Assembly (NCBI RefSeq): GCF_047730075.1
Contig: NZ_CP159831.1
Location: forward strand, 1,736,001 to 1,800,000
Origin: Njordibacter sp905182035
Lineage (GTDB): Bacteria > Pseudomonadota > Gammaproteobacteria > Pseudomonadales > Balneatricaceae
Length of the DNA stretch: 64,000 bases
Direction: 5' to 3'
The notes beneath the pieces are model-generated. The model worked only from the letters and a program-made list of their open reading frames with translations, had not been told where the DNA came from and did no database searches. Positions 25,023 through 32,618 of this stretch are shown in pieces (the stretch's first letter is position 1; each line of letters starts with the position of its first letter). The translations under genes and the position numbers were made by a program.

Positions 25023-25797
25023 AGACCCATACACTCGTCGTGCAAGCATTCAGAGACAACTCCTGTTGGATGGATCTGTCAATGTTGAGGCTTTGGCACT
25101 GGAACTTGATGTATCAGTAGCAACTATCCGCCGGGATCTGACAGCACTGGAAGATGATGGGACTGTACGAAGGACACACGGTGGGGCAACCACTACTGCA
25201 TCTCGTGGGGCAGACCAAGCGTTTGCTTTACGTGAGAGTATTGATAGCGAAGCCAAGCGCCTTATAGCCCATGCCGCATTGGAACTCGTTGAAACAGACC
25301 AAACATTATTCATGAATGACGGCTCTACTATACTGGCTTTGGCGAAAGAGCTGTTGGCATCTGATGTTTCGCTAACAGTCGTGACGCCGGGGATCAATAT
25401 TGCAACAATATTGTCTGAATCCCCTAGGATTGACGCATATCTTGCAGGTGGTCTAGTGCGGCATAAAAATCGTGGAACGGTGGGAAGTTTTGTTGAAGAA
25501 ATGCTGTGTCAAATCAATGCTGATGTGGCTTTTATTGCAGTGGAGAGTATCTCATTAAACGAGGGGGTGACATTTTCCTACGAAACCGACGCCAAAATTG
25601 CGCGCATCATGAATAAGAAGGCAGGAAAAACCGTCGTATTAGCAACGGCACGAAAACTTGGGCAACTAGACCGCATGACCGCCTTCCAAACATCTGATGT
25701 AGACATACTAATTACAGACTGCACAGATGAGGATATCATTGGTGCAATAAGAGAGCTTGGTATTTCAGTTATTATTGCATCCAGTAAAGAACATTAA
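25006..25797 (+). CDS. DeoR/GlpR-family transcriptional regulator
   Basis: The 263-residue protein has an N-terminal DeoR helix-turn-helix (VNVEALALELDVSVATIRRDLTALEDDGTVRRTHGGA, about residues 24-60) and a C-terminal sugar-phosphate sensor domain with NDGSTILALAK near 104, AYLAGG near 145 and GSFVEEML near 160. DeoR proteins are usually repressors released by a phosphorylated intermediate, which fits control by the kinase product. It is divergent from the binding protein gene and followed by the ATPase gene. The start is within a direct repeat and its ribosome site is weak. Confidence 0.88.
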   Translation: MTNKIRDPYTRRASIQRQLLLDGSVNVEALALELDVSVATIRRDLTALEDDGTVRRTHGGATTTASRGADQAFALRESIDSEAKRLIAHAALELVETDQTLFMNDGSTILALAKELLASDVSLTVVTPGINIATILSESPRIDAYLAGGLVRHKNRGTVGSFVEEMLCQINADVAFIAVESISLNEGVTFSYETDAKIARIMNKKAGKTVVLATARKLGQLDRMTAFQTSDVDILITDCTDEDIIGAIRELGISVIIASSKEH

Positions 25798-25854
25798 GAA
25801 AATAACGTTCAGGTGATTTCCTCTTAATTACAAGCCAATTCAGGTAAAACTGTT

Positions 25855-26919
25855 ATGACAAGCACAGATACAATGAATTCCAAATCGACAGATAAGAAGA
25901 TAAAACTTTCATGCCACAACGTTTGGAAAATTTTCGGAGAGAAGGCTGATAATTTTCTTGCACAGAATGGGGCATCAGCAACACCCGAAGCATTGAACGA
26001 AAGCGGACTTATCGCCGCAGTTTGTGATGCGTCTTTTGAAGTCTATGAGGGAGAAACCTTTATCATTATGGGATTGTCTGGTTCAGGGAAATCCACACTA
26101 GTGCGGTGTCTTTCAAGGCTTATTGAGTCAACATCTGGGACCGTAATCTTCGATGGCCAGGACCTAAAATCCATGTCCGATGCACAGTTGAATGATATTA
26201 GGCGCCATAAAATGGGCATGGTATTTCAGCATTTTGCCCTGTTACCACACCTAACTGTTTTAGGGAACGTTTCGTTTCCATTAGAAATTCAAGGTGTAGA
26301 TAAATTGTCACGTGAGAAGCGGGCTCTGGACATGATTGAATTAGTTGGACTTCAAGGGCGGGAAAACTATTACCCACGAGAGCTGTCTGGAGGGCAACAA
26401 CAACGTGTAGGTATAGCCCGGTCATTGGCTGTAGAGCCTGATATTTGGTTTCTTGATGAACCATTTTCGGCACTTGACCCGTTGATCCGCCGAGAAATGC
26501 AGGATGAGTTCATGCGCCTACAAAATGTTCTCCATAAGACCATTGTTTTTATTACTCATGATTTTGATGAGGCGATTAGGTTAGCCGACCGCATTGCAAT
26601 TATGAAGGATGGTGAAATTGTTCAAATCGGCACACCGGAAGAGCTCCTGCTCAACCCTGCAACAGATTACGTTGAGGATTTTACCAAAGGAATATCCCGT
26701 TCCAAAGTCTTGTCTGTAAAATCTGTTATGGAGCCATCAGCTTCACACGAAAGTGTCGATACATCCATCTCTGTATCAGAACACGCTAAAATCAATGATA
26801 TTGCTTCTGTAGTTCTGGATTATGGTGGCAATGTTATGGTGGTAAATGATAATAATCAAACTATAGGTGTATTGGCGCATAAGGTTGTTATCGACGTTTT
26901 GGTTACTAGAGATCAATGA
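25855..26919 (+). CDS. Betaine/proline-type ABC transporter ATP-binding protein
   Basis: The 354-residue protein is a ProV-type ATPase: Walker A GLSGSGKST near residue 75, Q-loop FQHFALLPHLTV near 124, signature LSGGQQQRVGIARS near 180, Walker B IWFLDEPF near 200, and switch histidine ITHDFDEA. An N-terminal helical extension (about 1-50) and a short CBS-like C-terminal part (about 300-354) are typical of this subfamily. It completes the importer whose permease and binding protein are encoded on the opposite strand, an unusual split on either side of the regulator. It lies 57 bases after deoR and is probably co-transcribed. Confidence 0.88.
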   Translation: MTSTDTMNSKSTDKKIKLSCHNVWKIFGEKADNFLAQNGASATPEALNESGLIAAVCDASFEVYEGETFIIMGLSGSGKSTLVRCLSRLIESTSGTVIFDGQDLKSMSDAQLNDIRRHKMGMVFQHFALLPHLTVLGNVSFPLEIQGVDKLSREKRALDMIELVGLQGRENYYPRELSGGQQQRVGIARSLAVEPDIWFLDEPFSALDPLIRREMQDEFMRLQNVLHKTIVFITHDFDEAIRLADRIAIMKDGEIVQIGTPEELLLNPATDYVEDFTKGISRSKVLSVKSVMEPSASHESVDTSISVSEHAKINDIASVVLDYGGNVMVVNDNNQTIGVLAHKVVIDVLVTRDQ

Positions 26920-27211
26920 GTTTTTTGGGATGGGGGGATTTAAACTAATTCATTTCAGGGTGCTTTCAGAGGAAACTTAACCTTGGCCAAATCTGAGGAA
27001 TTCCTTAGACTCCCGGGAGGAAAACCCAAAACCCACTCTCAGCAGGCATAATAAGCATTGGTGGCGATGCAGTGCTGAATGAGCGGACGCCTCTCACGGC
27101 TGACCTGTAAGGTGCTGGATCGTGCCTCAACCCTTCCTCTAGATTCAAGTAAAAAGTCTGCCTAATGTATTATCTTCGTGGCACACAATCCCAAAGATTT
27201 TAATAAATAAT
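26920..27211. other. Intergenic region between the catabolic cluster and tRNA-Val
   Basis: No gene is seen in these 292 bases. Two palindromes lie close together: CTGAGGAA/TTCCTTAG at 26993-27008 (one mismatched pair) and CTCCCGGGAG at 27010-27019. The part near 27060-27140 is richer in G+C than its surroundings and could be a decayed fragment of another gene, but I could not identify it. The 3' end of tRNA-Val points into this stretch, the place where integrative elements usually insert. Confidence 0.4.
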
Positions 27212-27287
27212 TGGTGGGTGATGACGGGTTCGAACCGCCGACCCTCTGCGTGTAAAGCAGATGCTCTCCCAACTGAGCTAATCACCC
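27212..27287 (-). tRNA. tRNA-Val (anticodon TAC)
   Basis: Minus-strand 76-nt gene with encoded CCA. The acceptor stem GGGTGAT pairs with ATCACCC, the T-arm reads GGTTCGAACC, and the anticodon loop is TTTACAC within TCTGC/GCAGA, giving anticodon TAC. It is identical to the copy at 30970-31045 and has its own sigma-70 promoter. Confidence 0.97.
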
Positions 27288-27336
27288 ACATTGCTGGATG
27301 GCTAAGATGTTTTGCCTCTGCCAAATCAGTGCGCAC

Positions 27337-27364
27337 ATTATAAGGTAATAGTATTTTAGGTCAA
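27337..27364 (-). promoter_or_regulatory. Sigma-70 promoter of tRNA-Val
   Basis: On the minus strand TTGACC (27359-27364) and TATAAT (27337-27342) are 16 bases apart. A GC-rich discriminator (GTGCGCAC) follows, as expected for stringently controlled stable RNA. The tRNA starts 50 bases downstream of the -10. Confidence 0.8.
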
Positions 27365-27485
27365 TGATTAAATAGAGTTAATTCTTCAAACTCTGCAAAT
27401 GCAGATAATTCCTGCATGGCAAGCTATAATACTCTATCGCTTTTATACACGGGCAATCCTTGCCTCCAACATTTAGGAAATTTTC

Positions 27486-28682
27486 ATGGTTATTAAGCCT
27501 CGCGTTCGCGGTTTTATGTGCATTACCTCCCACCCTGTTGGCTGTGAAGCCAACGTCCAGAGCCAAATCGACTATGTTACCCAACAGGGCACTATAAACG
27601 GTGGTCCCAAAAAGGTATTGGTAATCGGCGCATCTACTGGTTATGGTTTGGCTTCACGCATTACTGCAGCTTTTACTAGCAACGCAGACACCCTTGGGCT
27701 GTTCTTTGAAAAAGAAGGCACAGAAAAGAAACCTGGCACCGCGGGCTGGTATAACTCTGCAGCCTTCCATAAAGCTGCAGAAGCCAAAGGCTTGTATGCT
27801 AAAAGCATTAATGGCGACGCTTTTTCTGATGCGCTAAAGCAAACCACCATAGACACCATAAAAGCAGACTTAGGCCAAGTTGACCTAGTGGTTTACAGCC
27901 TTGCATCACCTCGTCGCCAGCACCCTAAAACTGGGGAAGTTCATATGTCTACGTTAAAGCCAATCGGTAAAGACGTGGTTCAACAGGGTGTGGATACAGA
28001 CAAGGGCATTATTAAGGAATTTGCCATTGGTGCAGCCAATCAAGAAGAAATTGATAATACCGTCGCTGTGATGGGTGGTGAAGATTGGCAGATGTGGATT
28101 AGTGCGTTAAGCGATGCCGGCGTTCTAGCTACAGGCTGCAAAACCACTGCATTTACCTATGTTGGAGAGAAAATAACCCGTGATATATACTGGGACGGTA
28201 CTATTGGCCAAGCCAAGAAAGACCTAGATCACAAGGTTATTGGTATTCGTAAGCAAATGAACGCTATTGATGGTGATGCCCGCGTTTCAGTGCTTAAAGC
28301 GGTAGTTACACAGGCCAGTGCAGCTATACCTGTAATGCCGCTTTACCTGGGTTTGTTATTTAAGGTGATGAAGGCAGAAGGCACCCATGAAGGCTGCATT
28401 GAACAAATTGACTTGTTGTTCCGTGAAAGTTTGTACGGCACTAAACCTTACCAAGATGACGAAGGCCGCCTCAGGGCGGATTACAAAGAAATTAAACCCC
28501 ATGTACAAGCCGAAGTGGAGGCGCTTTGGTCTAAAATTAACGACGAAAATTTGTTTGAAGTTAGCGATATGGTCGGTTATAAAGAAGAATTTTTACGACT
28601 ATTTGGCTTTGGTATTGATGGCGTAGATTACGAGGCAGAGGTTAACCCTGTGGTGGCAATCAACAACGCTATCAGTGCCTAA
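27486..28682 (+). CDS. fabV: Enoyl-[acyl-carrier-protein] reductase, FabV type
   Basis: The 398-residue protein is a FabV-type trans-2-enoyl reductase for the last step of fatty-acid elongation. The N-terminus (VIKPRVRGFMCITSHPVGCE), NADH-binding VLVIGASTGYGLASR near 44-58, and the Y-x8-K-K catalytic motif YWDGTIGQAKK near 235 are intact. FabV enzymes are triclosan-tolerant. AGGAA lies 6 bases before the ATG, and an extended -10 (GCTATAAT, 27423-27430) suggests its own promoter. Single-gene unit between tRNA-Val and msrP. Confidence 0.96.
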   Translation: MVIKPRVRGFMCITSHPVGCEANVQSQIDYVTQQGTINGGPKKVLVIGASTGYGLASRITAAFTSNADTLGLFFEKEGTEKKPGTAGWYNSAAFHKAAEAKGLYAKSINGDAFSDALKQTTIDTIKADLGQVDLVVYSLASPRRQHPKTGEVHMSTLKPIGKDVVQQGVDTDKGIIKEFAIGAANQEEIDNTVAVMGGEDWQMWISALSDAGVLATGCKTTAFTYVGEKITRDIYWDGTIGQAKKDLDHKVIGIRKQMNAIDGDARVSVLKAVVTQASAAIPVMPLYLGLLFKVMKAEGTHEGCIEQIDLLFRESLYGTKPYQDDEGRLRADYKEIKPHVQAEVEALWSKINDENLFEVSDMVGYKEEFLRLFGFGIDGVDYEAEVNPVVAINNAISA

Positions 28683-28770
28683 TTTAAACCCTATTAGCCT
28701 ATAAATAGCCATTATATTGATGCAACGTAGGTTCTCATTAATGGCTCGAACAATTCCACTGAGTGCACTT

Positions 28771-29667
28771 TTAATAAAAATACTGACGATCTGACAAAGC
28801 GCCATACAAGTGCGCTACCTCATCGGCATAACCGTTGTAAAGTTGCGTTCGCTGGCGGCCAAAGCCACCAATAACGCGTTCCGACTTCTGCGACCACCGC
28901 GGGTGATTATGGTGGGGACTAACATTGGCGTAAAAGCCATACTCTCTAGAGTTTTGCTGCCACCAAGTAGTTTTTGGCATCTGCTCCACTAACTCAATAC
29001 GCACAATAGATTTTGCATATTTAAAACCATACTTCCAAGGTAAAACCAAACGAATAGGCGCGCCAGTTTGCTGTTCCAACGGCTTGTCATAGATGCCCGT
29101 TGCAAGTAAGGCCAATGGATTCATGGCCTCGGCAATGGTCAAGCCTTCAGTATAAGGGCCACCAGCCCAATCGGCATTAGGCATTTGTTGAGCATCATTG
29201 GCCGTGATAAAGCGGACATACTTTGCACGGCTATTAGGTTGTGCAGAAGCGATAAGTTTGTGCAAAGGAATACCGTTCCAAGGGATCACCATCGACCATG
29301 CCTCAACACACCTAAAACGGCGCACATGGGATTCTATAGCAAACTCACTGTAGATATCGGCTAAATCATAAACACCTTTCTTGTCGGCACCTGCACCTGT
29401 AATTTCAACGGTCCAGGGTGAGGTTATCAAGGTTTTATCAGCTTCAGACGGATCGCTTTTGTCAAAACCAAATTCGTAGTAATTGTTGTAACTATTGATG
29501 GTTTTTAAGGGTGTAGGTTTAAGGGGTTCAGAGGTATCGTGGGCATCTGCCAATACACCACCAGCCAACGAAACTGCAGCCACAGCAGCCAACCCCGCCG
29601 CTATAATCTTTCGGCGATTACGAAAATCTTGTTCAGAAGTGATAATAGAGTTAGCAATAGGTTTCAC
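28771..29667 (-). CDS. msrP: Protein-methionine-sulfoxide reductase catalytic subunit MsrP (YedY)
   Basis: The 298-residue protein is the molybdopterin-dependent periplasmic reductase that repairs oxidised methionines. It has a twin-arginine-type signal (NRRKIIAAGLAAVAAVSLAG near 17-36). The molybdopterin-ligating cysteine is in RFRCVEAWSMVIPW near residue 120, and the C-terminus is typical (YANVSPHHNHPRWSQ...ERVIG). The GTG start at 29667 has AAGG seven bases upstream. The heme partner MsrQ usually follows msrP, but the next gene here is convergent fabV, so msrQ is absent from this locus. Confidence 0.93.
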   Translation of the reverse strand: MKPIANSIITSEQDFRNRRKIIAAGLAAVAAVSLAGGVLADAHDTSEPLKPTPLKTINSYNNYYEFGFDKSDPSEADKTLITSPWTVEITGAGADKKGVYDLADIYSEFAIESHVRRFRCVEAWSMVIPWNGIPLHKLIASAQPNSRAKYVRFITANDAQQMPNADWAGGPYTEGLTIAEAMNPLALLATGIYDKPLEQQTGAPIRLVLPWKYGFKYAKSIVRIELVEQMPKTTWWQQNSREYGFYANVSPHHNHPRWSQKSERVIGGFGRQRTQLYNGYADEVAHLYGALSDRQYFY

Positions 29668-29821
29668 AATACCGCCTTGTCGATGGAAGTTAACTCGGTT
29701 AATAAATCTTACCTAAGTGTTAACACAATGGATTCAGAAAAAGCCAATTAAACACTCGGTGGCAATTTAGAACTACGTTCGTTTTTCAATGCTCTTTAAT
29801 TACACTTTAGCCACACTTTAA

Positions 29822-30685
29822 CTAAGAGCAACTAGGTTCCAAACAGCCGCCACTGATGGTAATCCGGTGCATCAGACGTTGTTCACCATCATAGTCATTC
29901 AGCGCACAGTGCTGGGTCGCTCGATTATCCCATATTGCCAGAGAACCTTGCGTCCATTTAAAGCGACACGTAAATTCATTTTTGTAAGCATGTGAATACA
30001 AATAATCTAACAGTGGCTGCGACTCTTCCTTGCTCCACCCTTCAAACTTAACTGTGAATTCCCCATTGACATAAAGCGCCGACTTTCCAGATAGTGGGTG
30101 CTTGATTATCACAGGGTGGACCGCATCTTGAGTGGCCTCTTCGGCATTGCTTAGCCTGCCTTCCACCTCATCCAAACCGATATAGGCTGCCTCACCAAAG
30201 GCATGGCGACTAGAGTGCTCAGCGCGCATTCGCAGCAGGGTATTTTTCATGCCATCCGATAAGTGTTCGTAGGCGGCGTACATACTCGAAAATAATGTAT
30301 CACCACCCAGTTTGGGAACCACACGGGCGTATAAAATTGACCCCATTGCCGGAACTTGATCATAACTATGATCCGTATGCCAGGTAGAACCAATGTTCAA
30401 TTTCTGATGCGCTTCTTTGCGCACTTCTGCGATAACTGGATGACTATCTACTGCCTGGAAAAAGCGATTGACGCTTATCTCACCCCAACGTTTTGCAAAT
30501 TCAATATGCTCATCAGGCGTTATGTTTTGATTTCGTATAAAAATTACGCTGTGCTTTACAAAAGCCTGCCGAAGTTCCAAAAATTGTTGGTCACTTAGGC
30601 CCCTTGCAATCTCTACACCACTTACTTCAGCACCAACAAAGCGGCTTAAAGGGGTCACTTTGATTGGTTTATATTGTGTTACCAT
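29822..30685 (-). CDS. TauD/TfdA-family Fe(II)/2-oxoglutarate dioxygenase
   Basis: The 287-residue enzyme has the TauD fold. The iron-binding HxD is in WHTDHSYD near residue 110, the distal histidine in IWDNRATQHCALND near 255, and the 2-oxoglutarate arginine in MHRITISG near 275. The ATG at 30685 is preferred to a TTG at 30709. Family members act on taurine, 2,4-D, carnitine precursors or alkyl sulfates, so the substrate is open. It is a stand-alone gene with no transporter nearby. Confidence 0.85.
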   Translation of the reverse strand: MVTQYKPIKVTPLSRFVGAEVSGVEIARGLSDQQFLELRQAFVKHSVIFIRNQNITPDEHIEFAKRWGEISVNRFFQAVDSHPVIAEVRKEAHQKLNIGSTWHTDHSYDQVPAMGSILYARVVPKLGGDTLFSSMYAAYEHLSDGMKNTLLRMRAEHSSRHAFGEAAYIGLDEVEGRLSNAEEATQDAVHPVIIKHPLSGKSALYVNGEFTVKFEGWSKEESQPLLDYLYSHAYKNEFTCRFKWTQGSLAIWDNRATQHCALNDYDGEQRLMHRITISGGCLEPSCS

Positions 30686-30815
30686 GGAAATCAGCCTTAG
30701 ATAACTCAAATGCAGAAGCGCTCACTTTGGCGCATGGCAAATTAGAACTTTTAGATGACAAAGATAGCAGCAGTGCCAAGGATAGGCTAGCAAAAAATAC
30801 ATAAATTACGGGCAC

Positions 30816-30836
30816 AAAAAAACCGCATCTAAGCGG
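30816..30836 (-). terminator. Probable terminator of the tRNA-Asp-Val-Asp operon
   Basis: On the minus strand CCGC-TTAGAT-GCGG is followed by seven U. The stem is short (4 bp) but GC-only, and it lies 28 bases past the last tRNA, the expected place. Confidence 0.55.
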
Positions 30837-30863
30837 CCTAATCATTTCCAACAGCAATGTAAA

Positions 30864-30940
30864 TGGCGGAACGGACGGGACTCGAACCCGCGACCCCCGG
30901 CGTGACAGGCCGGTATTCTAACCAGCTGAACTACCGCTCC
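30864..30940 (-). tRNA. tRNA-Asp (anticodon GTC), distal copy
   Basis: Minus-strand 77-nt gene with encoded CCA. Acceptor GGAGCGG, T-arm GGTTCGAGTCC, and anticodon loop CTGTCAC give GTC. It is identical to the copy at 31111-31187 and is third in the Asp-Val-Asp operon. Confidence 0.97.
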
Positions 30941-30969
30941 GCATTATATTACTACTTCCAGCGTACACT

Positions 30970-31045
30970 TGGTGGGTGATGACGGGTTCGAACCGCCGAC
31001 CCTCTGCGTGTAAAGCAGATGCTCTCCCAACTGAGCTAATCACCC
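30970..31045 (-). tRNA. tRNA-Val (anticodon TAC), operon copy
   Basis: Minus-strand 76-nt gene with encoded CCA, identical in sequence to 27212-27287. It sits between the two tRNA-Asp copies in one transcription unit. Confidence 0.97.
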
Positions 31046-31057
31046 AACGTACTAAGT

Positions 31058-31114
31058 GCCATTTATTTTCTATTTTAAGCCAAGTTCAAGGGTGACTTAA
31101 AGAAAATAAATGGC
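31058..31114 (-). repeat. Inverted repeat pairing the tRNA-Asp 3' end with its spacer
   Basis: Fourteen-base perfect arms lie at 31058-31071 and 31101-31114, 29 bases apart. In the minus-strand transcript one arm begins with the final GCCA of the upstream tRNA-Asp. The hairpin could steer 3' processing of the precursor. Confidence 0.6.
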
Positions 31115-31187
31115 GGAACGGACGGGACTCGAACCCGCGACCCCCGGCGTGACAGGCCGGTATTCTAACCAGCTGAACTACCGCTCC
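31111..31187 (-). tRNA. tRNA-Asp (anticodon GTC), proximal copy
   Basis: Minus-strand 77-nt gene with encoded CCA, identical to 30864-30940. It is first in the operon, 50 bases downstream of the -10 element. Confidence 0.97.
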
Positions 31188-31236
31188 GCATTTCCCTTTG
31201 GCTAACCGTGTTAGGCGTTGCCTTTAGGAGATGCGC

Positions 31237-31264
31237 ATTTTAAAGATTTCCTCAGCCGTGTCAA
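31237..31264 (-). promoter_or_regulatory. Sigma-70 promoter of the tRNA-Asp-Val-Asp operon
   Basis: On the minus strand a perfect -35 TTGACA (31259-31264) and TAAAAT (31237-31242) are separated by 16 bases. A GCGC discriminator follows, typical of stringently controlled stable-RNA promoters. Confidence 0.87.
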
Positions 31265-31433
31265 ACGTTTAGGCGAAAAAAGACCAATATTTTTTCATAC
31301 TGGTTAAAAACCATACAGCTTTATTAAAAAATCAACACTTAAGCCACATCACTTGGAACCTAACCGTAGATGTAATAGTCTTAGTTTTATAAACTTATTT
31401 ATGCCAACACAAGATTAATTTAAGGATTTGCAC

Positions 31434-32009
31434 ATGAAACCATTATTTTTTACCTTAGGTTTAAGTTTGAGCTTGTTAATGGGTGGCTGTGCTGTTAGCC
31501 CCCAATCTGTTTACTTACAACCACAAGCAACCCCTACGGGGCCTAGTTATGGCCAAGGACGTGCAATTACTATCAAGGTAGAGGACCGTCGCTCCAGCAG
31601 CGTTTTAGGCAGTCGTGGAGGTGTTTACGAATCTTCAAGTGTCATTACTATATCCAACGATATTACTGGCGCCCTGATGATTGCTGCTCAAGCATCTACA
31701 GCCCAGCTTGGATTTGATGGCTCTAGCTCTTTAGCACCGGCACAGCTTACGTTAATCCTTGAAGAACTAACTTATGACACGAAAACAAAAGGTCTAGTTA
31801 ATACCATAAGTATTGACGCTAAGATCACCATAACTACTACCGTAGGTGATAGCAGCCACACGGGACATTATCGAACTCAGCGTAGCCACGAGTTCTCGCA
31901 ACTGCCTGATGCGCAAAAAAATCAGGAAATCATCAGCGAAGCCTTAAGCATGAGCCTAGAGCGCGGCTTTAGCGACATCAGTCTTGCCAACTTCTTGGGC
32001 CAGAACTAG
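31434..32009 (+). CDS. YajG-family lipoprotein
   Basis: The 191-residue protein begins with a lipoprotein signal (LSLLMGGC, lipobox cysteine at about residue 19). It continues as a beta-rich domain similar in outline to E. coli YajG: a short proline-rich linker, VEDRRSSSVLG near 47, and a C-terminal helix LEELTYDT...EALSMSLERGFSDIS. AAGGA lies 8 bases before the ATG. Its exact role is unknown; YajG is an envelope lipoprotein. Confidence 0.75.
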   Translation: MKPLFFTLGLSLSLLMGGCAVSPQSVYLQPQATPTGPSYGQGRAITIKVEDRRSSSVLGSRGGVYESSSVITISNDITGALMIAAQASTAQLGFDGSSSLAPAQLTLILEELTYDTKTKGLVNTISIDAKITITTTVGDSSHTGHYRTQRSHEFSQLPDAQKNQEIISEALSMSLERGFSDISLANFLGQN

Positions 32010-32052
32010 CCTAATGAACTAAACTTGCAGGTGATGGCGACTTGTCTGTTGG

Positions 32053-32469
32053 TTAGTCGGCCTCTTTAAAATCTAGGGCAACGGAGTTAATGCAATAGCG
32101 CAGACCCGTTTCTGGGGGACCATCGGGGAATACATGGCCCAAATGAGCACCACAATCATCACACATTACTTCAGTTCGGCTCATGCCATGGGTCACGTCT
32201 AGCTCTTCTTTAACGGCAGGGCCATTTGCTGGTGCGCTGAAACTCGGCCAACCGCAACCTGCATCGAACTTGGATTGGCTAGAAAACAGTTCTGCACCAC
32301 AACAGTGACAATGATACTTGCCGTTTTCAAAGTGCTGATCATATTGGCCTGTATGGGGTCTTTCTGTGCCTTTTTGACGGCACACAGCAAAGGCTTCTGG
32401 GCTTAATTCCTCACGCCATTGTGCTTCAGATTTAGGGGTGCTTGCCTTGCCACTGTTAGTTTTAGCCAT
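32053..32469 (-). CDS. msrB: Peptide-methionine (R)-S-oxide reductase MsrB
   Basis: The 138-residue enzyme reduces methionine-R-sulfoxide. It has the two zinc-binding CxxC pairs (CHCCGAELF near 54 and CDDCGAH near 102), the core GWPSFSAP near 72, and the catalytic cysteine in RYCINSVALDF near 127. AAAGGAG lies 7 bases before the ATG. It is a single gene divergent from alaA. Confidence 0.96.
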   Translation of the reverse strand: MAKTNSGKASTPKSEAQWREELSPEAFAVCRQKGTERPHTGQYDQHFENGKYHCHCCGAELFSSQSKFDAGCGWPSFSAPANGPAVKEELDVTHGMSRTEVMCDDCGAHLGHVFPDGPPETGLRYCINSVALDFKEAD

Positions 32470-32618
32470 TTGTGTACTCCTTTTTTCGGTAAAAAATAGT
32501 CAGTATTGGTTAAATAATACTGTTTGATGACGTTTTTATAGTTTTATAAAAGTTTTCTAGCACGTATGATAAGTTATTATTATCACATAAAATCTATAAG
32601 TTCGATGAGATCACGTTT

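Noticed and set aside
26993..27019. Two adjacent palindromes considered as an insertion-sequence end
   Set aside because: No transposase fragment or matching second end found.
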